From: Lysinibacillus boronitolerans JCM 21713 = 10a = NBRC 103108
Lineage (GTDB): Bacteria > Bacillota > Bacilli > Bacillales_A > Planococcaceae
Direction: 5' to 3'
Length of the DNA: 64,000 bases
Assembly (NCBI RefSeq): GCF_000772935.1
Contig: NZ_JPVR01000078.1
Coordinates: 217,985 to 281,984 of the forward strand
A model generated the notes under the pieces. That model was not told where the DNA came from and made no database searches. It saw nothing but the letters and a program-made list of their open reading frames with translations. A program made the position numbers and the translations under genes. Shown piece after piece: positions 47,646 through 55,514 of the stretch; the first letter of the stretch is position 1; each line of letters opens with the position of its first letter.

Positions 47646-49088
47646 TTACTTACTCTTTCGTCCCATAGCCGCAACCACACATTCATGCAGGATTCGTAAG
47701 CCTTCTTGTAATTCTTCAAAGGTTGCATAGGCATAGGATAGCCGAATATGGTGATGATCGTGTGGATCGTAGATATAGCCTGGATTGATTAATATTTGTT
47801 GCTGCAATAGCTTCATAAAAAAGTCTTTATCTACAAGTGGCTCATGAAACTTAAGCCAAATATAAAAACCTCCCTTTGGTTTGCTCCAATTCGCCACCTC
47901 TGTAAATTTCTCCATTAACAGCTGTTCCGTAAAATCGGCTCGCTCCTGTAATTGTTGACGTAATCCAGCAAGATGCTTTTCATATTTTCCTGATTGAAGC
48001 CAATGAAGGACAATTTCTTGTGAAATGGCACTTGAGCCATAGTCTGTTTGCATTTTTATATCGGCTAATCGCTCAATGACAGTGGTTGGACCAATGAGCC
48101 AGCCAATGCGTAGCCCAGGGCTTAAGGTTTTCGAGACGCTGCCAATATAAAGAACTTGTCCACTATTATCCATGGCCTTAATCGGCGGTGACGTCTCTTC
48201 AAAAAGCAATTCATGGTAGACATCATCCTCTATAATCGGAATGCGTGATGCCTGACATGCTTCATATAGCTGTTCTTTTTCCCGTCCTGTCCACACATGA
48301 CCTGTAGGATTATGTAAAGTAGGTATGGCATAAAACACGGCTTGTTTCTTTCGTTTCCTTTGCGTCAATGTTTGGGCAAGTTGTTCATCACGATCAATAC
48401 TAATCATTTGCATGCCGACTGACTGAAATGGATGGACTGAATTTAAATAGGAGGTTGGCTCCTGGAACACAATGGACCCCTGCTCTAATAAGCCAACAGC
48501 AATCAATTGAAGTGCCTGAAGAGCACCTGAGACTATACAGACGTTTTGAGGCTCAGCAGTAATGCCTCTTTTTTGGACATATTTACAAATAGCTTTACGA
48601 AGATGATCATTACCTTGTGGCGAAGAGTAGCCTAATGCTTTGGATTGAAAGGTTAGCTCTCGCAGTGAAGCTTCTATTTCCTTGGTGGGCAACAAGCAAG
48701 GTGCTAGCTCTCCTGTTCCTAAACGAATTACATCATCACGCTGTTCGTATTCATTAATTAATTGGATAGTGTGGTAGTTTGGCTTATGGATGCTTGTTTC
48801 GATATAGGTTTGCCAATTCGGCTGTGTTTGTTGGATTAATGCATGCCAGGAATTGTGCGTAACATAAACACCAGAGCCTACTTTTGCTTCAAGAATGCCC
48901 ATTGCTTTTAATTCCTCCAAAGCCTGCTGAACCGTGCTACGATTCACATCGAACTGCATGGCCAACTGTCTTTGGGTAGGTAGTTTTGTCCCTGCAGCCC
49001 AGTCTCCTCGTTCCACATTGGCTGTTATCCACTGTACAATCTGCTGCTGTAATGTATTATCACTTCGTCTATTTGGCTGCCAGCTCAT
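47646..49088 (-). CDS. MocR-type regulator (GntR domain fused to PLP aminotransferase fold)
   Basis: A 480-residue protein: an N-terminal GntR winged helix (LPTQRQLAMQFDVNRSTVQQALEELKAMG) and a class I aminotransferase-like domain. The PLP lysine is in YIGSVSKTLSPGLRIGWL and the PLP-phosphate region is present (IPIIEDDVYHEL). ATG 49088 follows GGAAGGAGAAGG; a longer frame upstream covers that site. It is divergent from a LysE-type exporter across an inverted repeat and probably controls it in response to an amino acid or PLP. Confidence 0.92.
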   Translation of the reverse strand: MSWQPNRRSDNTLQQQIVQWITANVERGDWAAGTKLPTQRQLAMQFDVNRSTVQQALEELKAMGILEAKVGSGVYVTHNSWHALIQQTQPNWQTYIETSIHKPNYHTIQLINEYEQRDDVIRLGTGELAPCLLPTKEIEASLRELTFQSKALGYSSPQGNDHLRKAICKYVQKRGITAEPQNVCIVSGALQALQLIAVGLLEQGSIVFQEPTSYLNSVHPFQSVGMQMISIDRDEQLAQTLTQRKRKKQAVFYAIPTLHNPTGHVWTGREKEQLYEACQASRIPIIEDDVYHELLFEETSPPIKAMDNSGQVLYIGSVSKTLSPGLRIGWLIGPTTVIERLADIKMQTDYGSSAISQEIVLHWLQSGKYEKHLAGLRQQLQERADFTEQLLMEKFTEVANWSKPKGGFYIWLKFHEPLVDKDFFMKLLQQQILINPGYIYDPHDHHHIRLSYAYATFEELQEGLRILHECVVAAMGRKSK

Positions 49089-49110
49089 GTTCCTTCTCCT
49101 TCCACTATAA

Positions 49111-49138
49111 AATTGGGTGGATAAAAAACCATCCAATT
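49111..49138. promoter_or_regulatory. Inverted repeat between mocR and lysE, probable operator
   Basis: AATTGGGTGG (49111-49120) and CCATCCAATT (49129-49138) match in inverted orientation at 9 of 10 positions with an 8-bp A-rich spacer, in the 108-bp divergent region. Confidence 0.6.
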
Positions 49139-49196
49139 GGTCGTTTTCTTTTAGTTATACCATATCTAAAATGAGTAAAGAAAGGAGGTATGATCG

Positions 49197-49799
49197 TTGG
49201 AAGCTTTTCTTCATGGAATCATTTTAGCATTTGGACTTATTTTGCCACTAGGCGTACAAAATGTTTTTGTTTTTTCACAAGGTGCTACACAACCAACTTT
49301 ATTGCGCGCTTTGCCAGCAGGTGTGACAGCTGCGATCTGTGATACACTGCTTATTCTACTTGCGGTATTCGGTCTGTCATTAATAGTTCTACAGTTTGAG
49401 TGGTTGCGTATCACTTTAATGACTATAGGTATCATTTTTTTACTTTATATGGGCTATAGCATTTGGCGTTCAAATCCAGTAAACGCTGAAAATAGCGAAG
49501 CATTGCCTATAAAAAAACAAATTCTCTTCGCACTCTCTGTGTCACTGCTCAACCCACATGCTATTTTAGATACAATCGGTGTCATTGGTACGAGCGCATT
49601 AAAATATAGTGGAACCGAGCAAATGATGTTCACCGTTGCTTGTGTGTTCATTTCCTGGCTATGGTTTTTCGGTCTCACATTGACTGGCGCCTCGTTCAAA
49701 AAACTAGACGGCTCTGGAAAGTTGATGCGACTATTTAATAAATGCTCCGCCGTCTTTATTTGGGCAACAGCATGTTATCTCGCAAGTGGCTTATTATAG
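49197..49799 (+). CDS. LysE/ArgO family amino-acid exporter
   Basis: A 200-residue protein with about six membrane segments. The LysE motif FGLILPLGVQNVFVFSQG is at the N-terminus and the second signature LNPHAILDTIGVIG near residue 120. Members export lysine, arginine or related basic amino acids. The start is TTG 49197, exactly 8 nt after AAAGGAGG; no ATG fits. It is divergent from mocR. Confidence 0.92.
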   Translation: MEAFLHGIILAFGLILPLGVQNVFVFSQGATQPTLLRALPAGVTAAICDTLLILLAVFGLSLIVLQFEWLRITLMTIGIIFLLYMGYSIWRSNPVNAENSEALPIKKQILFALSVSLLNPHAILDTIGVIGTSALKYSGTEQMMFTVACVFISWLWFFGLTLTGASFKKLDGSGKLMRLFNKCSAVFIWATACYLASGLL

Positions 49800-49809
49800 C
49801 ATACATAGA

Positions 49810-49841
49810 AAATGCTCAGGAATTCCCTGAGCATTTCTTTT
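49810..49841. terminator. Terminator after the LysE gene
   Basis: An 11-bp stem (49810-49820 / 49826-49836) with TTTCTTTT after it; convergent genes share it. Confidence 0.83.
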
Positions 49842-50226
49842 ATAGAGAGACAAATAAAGTGAGCTTTTTAGTAAACAATGCCGTCTCAATGGATTTTGCA
49901 TGAGGCCATACCTCGCCATAATGAATAGCTTTGACTAATACATTGGCTTGTAATAAAGCTTCGTGCTGCTGAATGATGGAAAGTACCTTTGGACTACCAT
50001 TAAAGGCAATCGATACATATTGCGTCACTGGTAGCTGCCATTTTTTCCGTGCATCTTGTATTGTACGAATCAATTCTCGCATTTGCCCTTCTTGTAGTAG
50101 GCTCTCCGTTAGTTGTACATTCATCAAGACACGGCAGGTGCTATCCTCCGCTAGAATATAATGGTCCTTGACGATTGATTCAGCTATTACATGTTCCCTT
50201 AATAATGTTAGCTGTTGACCATCCAT
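49840..50226 (-). CDS. Stand-alone protein resembling the C-terminal tail of isoleucyl-tRNA synthetase
   Basis: A 128-residue protein whose middle (VQLTESLLQEGQMRELIRTIQDARKKWQLPVTQYVSIAF, residues about 37-75) has the pattern of the IleRS C-terminal region known as DUF5915 (LTPEL.EEG..RE..R.IQ..RK...L.V). No catalytic or anticodon parts are present. The ATG shares a base with the stop codon of a 24-codon frame (TAATG), so translation is coupled to it. The protein might be a remnant of an IleRS duplicate or a factor using this fold for another purpose. The likeness was judged by eye. Confidence 0.6.
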   Translation of the reverse strand: MDGQQLTLLREHVIAESIVKDHYILAEDSTCRVLMNVQLTESLLQEGQMRELIRTIQDARKKWQLPVTQYVSIAFNGSPKVLSIIQQHEALLQANVLVKAIHYGEVWPHAKSIETALFTKKLTLFVSL

Positions 50227-50300
50227 TATGTTGCTTGACCCTTTTTCAATGCCTTTAATCGATCCTTTAATTCTTCTTCCTTCAGTACATCTTGTATCAA
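50226..50300 (-). CDS. Possible 24-residue coupled leader peptide
   Basis: A short frame starts at TTG 50300, 8 nt after GGGGAG, and ends in TAA that overlaps the next ATG by one base (TAATG). The product is almost all charged and helical (QDVLKEEELKDRLKALKKG). It follows the membrane protein gene by about 20 bp. Placement and ribosome site support it; length and the weak start codon argue caution. Confidence 0.45.
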   Translation of the reverse strand: MIQDVLKEEELKDRLKALKKGQAT

Positions 50301-50319
50301 CTCTTTGACTCCCCTTTGC

Positions 50320-50961
50320 TTATTTATTTTGATACTCACTTTCTCGGTATATCCCATCTAACTTCCAGCTCTCATTAAAACGGACATATGTAAATTCCTT
50401 TTGCCAATTATCATGGTGTACAATCACCTTACTGCGCCAAGGAAAGGTAAATGCATTCACCTGCCCCTTTCGCACATCAGCTATATCATCCGCTACTTCA
50501 AGAAGCGTCGTAGGCTTCATTGTATTGTGCATCAAATAAAGCTGTCGGTCAGAACTATTCTCAAGCTCCTGCATTACTTGCTGATGGAACGCAATCACCT
50601 GCTGATTTGCCTGATAAAGTGAATAAACGAGTGAGCTCCCAAATAGCAGCATCAATGTTGCCACAATCACAACATGCTTTTTCTTTAAGCCTATATAAAA
50701 TGCCCACTTCTTTTCCTTGTTGTATAAATGGATATAGATTGCTAGACTAATTGGCCATAAAAATAGTAGCTGCCAAAAGAGGACAACCCAAAAAATTTCT
50801 CCATCCGAGACAAAATATCGAATGCAAAAGTAATTCAACAGCCATAAGGGCATTGACCAACGCCAAAAGGATTCTTCCTGTGACATACTTTTTAAATAAA
50901 TCAGTAGAAGAGGTAAGCTTAGGAAAAACGCTGTCGCATTATCTAATATAGCAAATACCAA
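50320..50961 (-). CDS. Membrane protein of unknown function
   Basis: A 213-residue protein with about four membrane segments (near residues 5-24, 35-52, 57-77 and 94-116) and a C-terminal extracellular or cytoplasmic domain of about 95 residues with several strands (VNAFTFPWRSKVIVHHDNWQKEFTYVRF). The start is TTG 50961, after AGAGGTG. It seems to head a three-gene unit with the leader peptide and the IleRS-tail-like protein. No family recognised. Confidence 0.68.
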   Translation of the reverse strand: MVFAILDNATAFFLSLPLLLIYLKSMSQEESFWRWSMPLWLLNYFCIRYFVSDGEIFWVVLFWQLLFLWPISLAIYIHLYNKEKKWAFYIGLKKKHVVIVATLMLLFGSSLVYSLYQANQQVIAFHQQVMQELENSSDRQLYLMHNTMKPTTLLEVADDIADVRKGQVNAFTFPWRSKVIVHHDNWQKEFTYVRFNESWKLDGIYRESEYQNK

Positions 50962-51017
50962 ATCAACACCTCTATTTTAGAAAAATATTACAACTATTGT
51001 ATATGAATCCAACTTTA

Positions 51018-51058
51018 AAGAAAAGGCTAGACATTCTAAAATCATTGAATGTCTAGCT
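51018..51058 (-). terminator. Terminator of the sigma/anti-sigma operon
   Basis: A perfect 11-bp stem GCTAGACATTC/GAATGTCTAGC (51025-51035 / 51047-51057), followed on the minus strand by CTTTTCTTT. Confidence 0.8.
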
Positions 51059-51063
51059 TCTTG

Positions 51064-52032
51064 TTATTGAAATTCCTTTACTATTTTCATCTCTACGATA
51101 TCCTTATAATCAATGAATGGCTGAGCGTCATCGTTCCCAATCGACTGTCTATACTGTACTTCTACTCGGTCACCAACTGATAGTGTTTTCGGGACATCCA
51201 CTAGAGGGAACCATGTACCATTTCTATGTTTCTGCACTAATTCATCTACAGATTTTTGACCAATCTCGCTATCTAAGACGCCCGAGACAACTAAAAATTC
51301 ATGTTCCTTGATCGCTAAGACCGTTCCACTTCTGATGAGCTTCATTTGGCTGTCCTTTTCTGGGATTTTATATTTTTCTCGTAAGGAGGCAATGTCTTTA
51401 TGATAATGTTGTTCTAAATAATTCATGGCTTTTTGCTCGACAAGCCATGTACGAATGGGATTACTTACATCCTTATAATCGGCTTGGCTTGCCTCCCATA
51501 ATAAGTCAAATGTAGCCATTTTATAGGCAATTGGCTTGCCATAGTTCTCTATAAACCCTTCGTTTGTGATTTGCAACATTTGCAGAAGCTTCTCATAAGT
51601 TGGCCGAGTATCGTTCTCATAGCTCCACTCTTGCATGAACTGTTCGAGTGCCTTATCTATTTGCTCTTGTGTAGGTACTAGTTTTTTCGATTGCGCATAA
51701 GCAAAGGTCGATTCAAAATATAAAAAATTATCAAAGCTTGCCTTAGATAAACGATTCTTTCCGTTCATAAAAGAATCAAGTTGTAAATACAGCTCTAAGA
51801 TCCTCTCATCTAATACGGGTGGAATAGTAGAAGCTTGCTGTTGTTGTTCATTATATTGCTGATATATAAACAGCCCTATGCAGACACTTAAAATCATAGC
51901 CAAAACACCATATGGCCAGCGTTTTGCAGGTTTTTTTTCATGGCGTTGGTGTAAATGCTGAACCACATTTGTCATCACACGCTTTTTGCTTTCTGATAAA
52001 TCCCTTACTACACGAGCATCCATTTTACTCAT
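51064..52032 (-). CDS. Probable membrane anti-sigma factor partner of the ECF sigma factor
   Basis: A 322-residue protein with a cytoplasmic N-terminus of about 40 residues, one membrane helix (WPYGVLAMILSVCIGLFIYQ) and a long outer domain. The outer part has a helical stretch reminiscent of SurA-like chaperone N-domains and a C-terminal beta region (GTVLAIKEHEFLVVSGV to the end) resembling DUF3221. ATG 52032 follows GGGAGGTG and overlaps the sigma gene by 8 bp, the usual coupling of a sigma factor with its inhibitor. The anti-sigma role is inferred from topology and position. Confidence 0.75.
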   Translation of the reverse strand: MSKMDARVVRDLSESKKRVMTNVVQHLHQRHEKKPAKRWPYGVLAMILSVCIGLFIYQQYNEQQQQASTIPPVLDERILELYLQLDSFMNGKNRLSKASFDNFLYFESTFAYAQSKKLVPTQEQIDKALEQFMQEWSYENDTRPTYEKLLQMLQITNEGFIENYGKPIAYKMATFDLLWEASQADYKDVSNPIRTWLVEQKAMNYLEQHYHKDIASLREKYKIPEKDSQMKLIRSGTVLAIKEHEFLVVSGVLDSEIGQKSVDELVQKHRNGTWFPLVDVPKTLSVGDRVEVQYRQSIGNDDAQPFIDYKDIVEMKIVKEFQ

Positions 52033-52543
52033 GCAGAAGCACCTCCCATTCAACATGCTGTAATTGTAGCTTTAATAACTCTCGTCCACGACGTAGCCTT
52101 GTTTTGACGGTGCTTTCAGGAATCGTTAACAGCTCTGCAATGTCCACCACAGGCATTTCTTCAAAATAAAAATGTATAATGACCTCTCGCTGCTTGAAGG
52201 GGAGAGCTAGAATCGCATTTTCAATCAAAGTACGTTCATCTTGCTGTACAAGCATATCTCTTCTCATGACGGTTTGCTGTGGAAAAATCTTCTGTTGCAC
52301 TTGAATTTTCCGATAGGTCCAGCTGCGTATATAATCTTTACTTCGATTACTAACTAATTTCGATAAATACGCCCTTAGCTCCCCACGTTCCTCATAGTTT
52401 TGCTGATTATCATAGAATTTAATAAAGACATCCTGTACGATATCTTCAGCGCTTTGTAAATCTCTAACATAGTAAAAGGCAAGACGAATAAGCCTCTCTG
52501 TATGCTGTTCCATTATTCTTTCCAGTTCATGAATTAGCAACAT
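52025..52543 (-). CDS. ECF-type RNA polymerase sigma factor
   Basis: A 172-residue sigma-70 family protein of group IV. Region 2 is seen in RLAFYYVRDLQSAEDIVQDVFIKFY (about 20-44) and region 4 in LPFKQREVIIHFYFEEMPVVDIAELLTIPESTVKTRLRRGRELL. No regions 1 or 3. It resembles SigV/SigM-type stress sigma factors of Bacillus. It overlaps the downstream probable anti-sigma gene. The stimulus is unknown. Confidence 0.93.
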   Translation of the reverse strand: MLLIHELERIMEQHTERLIRLAFYYVRDLQSAEDIVQDVFIKFYDNQQNYEERGELRAYLSKLVSNRSKDYIRSWTYRKIQVQQKIFPQQTVMRRDMLVQQDERTLIENAILALPFKQREVIIHFYFEEMPVVDIAELLTIPESTVKTRLRRGRELLKLQLQHVEWEVLLHE

Positions 52544-52604
52544 TCTTCCTCCTCTCTACCCTTTAAACGGTGCTCACGGCTTCGAGGTTTGCTTTTTTTG
52601 TCAT

Positions 52605-53048
52605 TTACCCCAAATCATTGTCAGCAAATGGGGTAATCACCTGTTTTTCCGTTGAAGATAACACGATATTAGTAGAGGGTGTGCCATAGGGCATAGCCGC
52701 ATCAATAAATTGTTCTAATGTTTCTACTGAATAGGTTGCTAGTTGAACAATATAGCTAATTTCTCCTGCCACCCGATAGCATGCCAAAACATCAGGATGG
52801 GCATTACAAAATGAAGAAAGACTTTTACAATCAATGGATTTAAATAAAATAATAGCTTCAATCGTACGCTCCATCTTTTTCAAATTTACCTTTGCATGAT
52901 AGCCTTCAATCACACCCTGCTCCTCCAGCTTTTTGACTCTTTCAATAACAGCAGGAGAGGATAAATGAACGGTAGTAGCTAATTCCTTCATCGAGATTTT
53001 GGCATTTTGCTGTAACTGCTGTAAAATTTGTGTATCAATATGATCCAT
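52605..53048 (-). CDS. Lrp/AsnC-family transcriptional regulator
   Basis: A 147-residue regulator: N-terminal helix-turn-helix (DTQILQQLQQNAKISMKELATTVHLSSPAVIERVKKLEEQG) and C-terminal RAM ligand-binding domain (AIILFKSID, VLACYRVAGEISYIVQLA). Such proteins sense amino acids as octamers. It is divergent from the DJ-1/PfpI gene at 53190; a weak ACCTT/AAGGT dyad lies between them. Confidence 0.93.
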   Translation of the reverse strand: MDHIDTQILQQLQQNAKISMKELATTVHLSSPAVIERVKKLEEQGVIEGYHAKVNLKKMERTIEAIILFKSIDCKSLSSFCNAHPDVLACYRVAGEISYIVQLATYSVETLEQFIDAAMPYGTPSTNIVLSSTEKQVITPFADNDLG

Positions 53049-53189
53049 GGTCCATCACCTTTCTAAATCAATTATTTATGACATAATACCTTTTCAAATA
53101 AGGTTTATTACTTAAAATCCATTATACAACGTATGTAATCTTTTCTCCCTTTTGTTTACAATAATATCAATAAAGGAGGCAAAACAACT

Positions 53190-53774
53190 ATGAAAAAAAT
53201 ATTGTTATTATTAGCAAATGGCTTTGAAGCGGTGGAGGCGAGTGTCTTTACTGATGTACTAGGCTGGAATAAGTGGGAAGGTGATGGGACAACAGAGGTG
53301 GTTACAGTCGGCTTGCATGAACAGCTGCAATGCACATGGAATTTTAAAGTCACTCCTGAAAAATTGCTCCATGAAATTGTATTAGAGGATTTTGATGCAT
53401 TAGCGATTCCTGGTGGCTTTGAGGAAGCAGGCTTTTATAAGGACGCCTTTAGCGAGGAATTTCAGGCAGTCGTTCGCCACTTTGATGAACACAAAAAACC
53501 GATTGCAACAATCTGTGTAGCTTCTCTTATTTTAGGCCACAGTGGAATTCTTCAGCACCGTCAAGCAACAACCTATAATCATTCAACAAGTAAACGTATA
53601 GCACAGCTAAAAGGCTATGGTGCGGCAATTATCAACGAGCGCATTGTGCAAACTGACCATATCATTACCTCCTCCAATCCAGGAACAGCCTTTGATGTAG
53701 CCTTTCGCTTACTAGAAACACTGACATCCGCTTCAAACACAGCGAAAGTAAAAGAATTAATGGGCTTCCACTAA
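53190..53774 (+). CDS. DJ-1/PfpI family protein
   Basis: A 194-residue class I glutamine-amidotransferase-like protein. It begins KKILLLLANGFEAVEASVFTDVLG; the nucleophile elbow reads PIATICVASLILG with Cys near residue 111, and the preceding acid is in PGGFEEAGFY. Family members act as glyoxalase III, chaperones or oxidation sensors; this one lies near DJ-1 and ThiJ-like proteins, and no thiamine link is implied. AAAGGAGG precedes the ATG. Confidence 0.9.
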   Translation: MKKILLLLANGFEAVEASVFTDVLGWNKWEGDGTTEVVTVGLHEQLQCTWNFKVTPEKLLHEIVLEDFDALAIPGGFEEAGFYKDAFSEEFQAVVRHFDEHKKPIATICVASLILGHSGILQHRQATTYNHSTSKRIAQLKGYGAAIINERIVQTDHIITSSNPGTAFDVAFRLLETLTSASNTAKVKELMGFH

Positions 53775-53780
53775 GGCATA

Positions 53781-53825
53781 AAAAAGTAGGCTTACGCCAA
53801 TATACTTGGCATAAACCTACTTTTT
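53781..53825. terminator. Bidirectional terminator
   Basis: A 20-bp stem (53781-53800 / 53806-53825) with two imperfect pairs that become G-U on the minus strand; A and T runs flank it. Confidence 0.88.
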
Positions 53826-53828
53826 GTA

Positions 53829-55304
53829 TTATTTGCTTACTGGTGCTGTTTCTGATGCACTCAAATCCATTTCCTTTGCATTGTCTAGCACATCTTTTGG
53901 AATCGTAATTGTAGTTACCGCATTGAAATCATGATATTTAATCGTTGTTTGCTGTCTTGTTTTGATCGAATTGCCTTCTACTTGCATCTTTAATGTCATA
54001 TCCATAGCAATTTCTTCTACATCGAATGTTTCTTTATTAATCAATAATTTATATGTGAGACCATCAAAGGAAATATTGCCTAATTGTGCCTCTAGATCCG
54101 CTTCCATTCCTAAATCCATTGCGCCAAGCTGCTGCTTCACTAGCTCTGTAAATTTATCGCCAGAGCCTTTTAATGTTAATTCATAACGGTTTGCTGATTC
54201 TACTAATGTAAAATCTTCGGCAAATGCTTGTAACATCTCCAATTGTTCAGTTGCATCTGGCTGCATCCCTGTTTGGCTCAGTACATCCTCAAATAATTGT
54301 TTCGGGAACTTTACCCAGGCCTTTTGTTCTGCCTCATACATATACATACCATCTTTAGCCGTCATATACATTTTAATCGGCAAATTAATCGCTTCACCAC
54401 TTGTTGGATCTGTTAAAGCCATTGTTCCATCAGCAAAGAATTGCATTGGCTCTGTAACAATTTCCATCTTCATGTTGCCTTTAGACTCCATTTTCATGGT
54501 TTCCTTACCATCGTTTGCCTCTACTGTCTGAGAGATCGTCATGGTAGCCTTCATGCTTTTTAGCTCTTTTTGCTTGGCTAATGTTTTCGTAAATACTTCC
54601 TCTAACAAAGCACTATCCTTTGGTGTAGTAGGCTGTTCTTCTGTTACTTGCTCCTCTTTTTCTTCCGTTGTAGGCTGTGTATCCTCAGCTAAGCCTAATG
54701 CGTTCACAATAAATGTTGCTAACTGACCACGTGTAACATTTTTATCTACACCAAATTCTGTGGCAGTAACACCCTTCGCAATGCCTGCCTCATACAGAGC
54801 TGTTACTGCATCAGCAAATGGACTATTTTGCTGTACATCTGTAAATGGACTTTTACCTTCCGCTGTTAAACCTGCAGCCTCAGCTACCATTACCGCCATT
54901 TGACCACGTGTAATTGTGTCATTTGGACGGAATGTATCATCCTCATAGCCTTGTACAACGCCAAGATTAACTAATGTAACAATCGCTTTATAGTATGGGC
55001 TAGATGAGTCGACATCCTTAAAATTCGGATTCTCGACAGTCATATCCGTTGTAGTTAAATGAAAAGCACTTGCTATCATCTTCGCTGCCTGTCCACGTGT
55101 TACATCCTTTGAAGGCTTAAATGTACCATCTGGAAAACCATTAATGATATCTGCTGCATGCAATGTGGAAATACTGTTAAAATGCGCATAATCTTCACTC
55201 ACATCTGAAAATGGACTAGCCGCCGAAACAGGTACTACCGCCACAGCAGTAACCGCCATTGCAGCTGTAGCCGCTGTATAAAGCTTATGTTTCTTCTTTG
55301 TCAT
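53829..55304 (-). CDS. SLH-domain surface protein with a DUF6612-like C-terminal domain
   Basis: A 491-residue secreted protein: signal peptide (KLYTAATAAMAVTAVAVVPVSAA), three S-layer homology repeats (SPFSDVSEDYAHF, NFKDVDSSSPYYKAI, SPFTDVQQNSPFADAV; residues about 29-210) that bind pyruvylated cell-wall polymer, an acidic Thr/Glu linker, and a domain (about 235-480) of alternating beta strands with KSMKATMTISQTVE and TIKYHDFNAVTTITIP, like the DUF6612/LppX fold that may carry lipids. ATG 55304 lies 9 nt after GGGGGA. Confidence 0.88.
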   Translation of the reverse strand: MTKKKHKLYTAATAAMAVTAVAVVPVSAASPFSDVSEDYAHFNSISTLHAADIINGFPDGTFKPSKDVTRGQAAKMIASAFHLTTTDMTVENPNFKDVDSSSPYYKAIVTLVNLGVVQGYEDDTFRPNDTITRGQMAVMVAEAAGLTAEGKSPFTDVQQNSPFADAVTALYEAGIAKGVTATEFGVDKNVTRGQLATFIVNALGLAEDTQPTTEEKEEQVTEEQPTTPKDSALLEEVFTKTLAKQKELKSMKATMTISQTVEANDGKETMKMESKGNMKMEIVTEPMQFFADGTMALTDPTSGEAINLPIKMYMTAKDGMYMYEAEQKAWVKFPKQLFEDVLSQTGMQPDATEQLEMLQAFAEDFTLVESANRYELTLKGSGDKFTELVKQQLGAMDLGMEADLEAQLGNISFDGLTYKLLINKETFDVEEIAMDMTLKMQVEGNSIKTRQQTTIKYHDFNAVTTITIPKDVLDNAKEMDLSASETAPVSK

Positions 55305-55469
55305 AATCAATCGTCCCCCGTTTATGTAAATTTAATGCTTGCCTATTAATTTTAGCGAAAGAATTGGAAAAATGCTAGGTTCATTGGAAATTAAATTATA
55401 ATTATCCATTAAATCCGTCATTTGGTGCTATTTATACATATTTTGGTCACTTCTTTCCAACACTTAATA

Positions 55470-55504
55470 AATAAAAAAACCGACCTCCTAAGAGATCGGT
55501 TTTT
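55470..55504 (-). terminator. Terminator of acnA
   Basis: A 12-bp stem with one mismatch (55475-55486 / 55493-55504), followed on the minus strand by a T-rich stretch. Confidence 0.83.
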
Positions 55505-55514
55505 ATGATGATGA

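Noticed and set aside
47262..47668. Two overlapping plus-strand frames with 14-residue repeats (such as LERVSYFFDHFSTT)
   Set aside because: They exist because the 42-bp repeat period is a multiple of three. No ribosome site precedes them, and the related array 1 is not open in any frame.
53088..53104. ACCTT/AAGGT dyad between the Lrp-type gene and the DJ-1 gene
   Set aside because: Only five bases per arm in very AT-rich DNA; not strong enough to call an operator.
53190..53774. DJ-1/PfpI protein as a thiamine gene (old name ThiJ)
   Set aside because: The ThiJ name is historical; the gene is far from the thiamine operon and has no TPP riboswitch.
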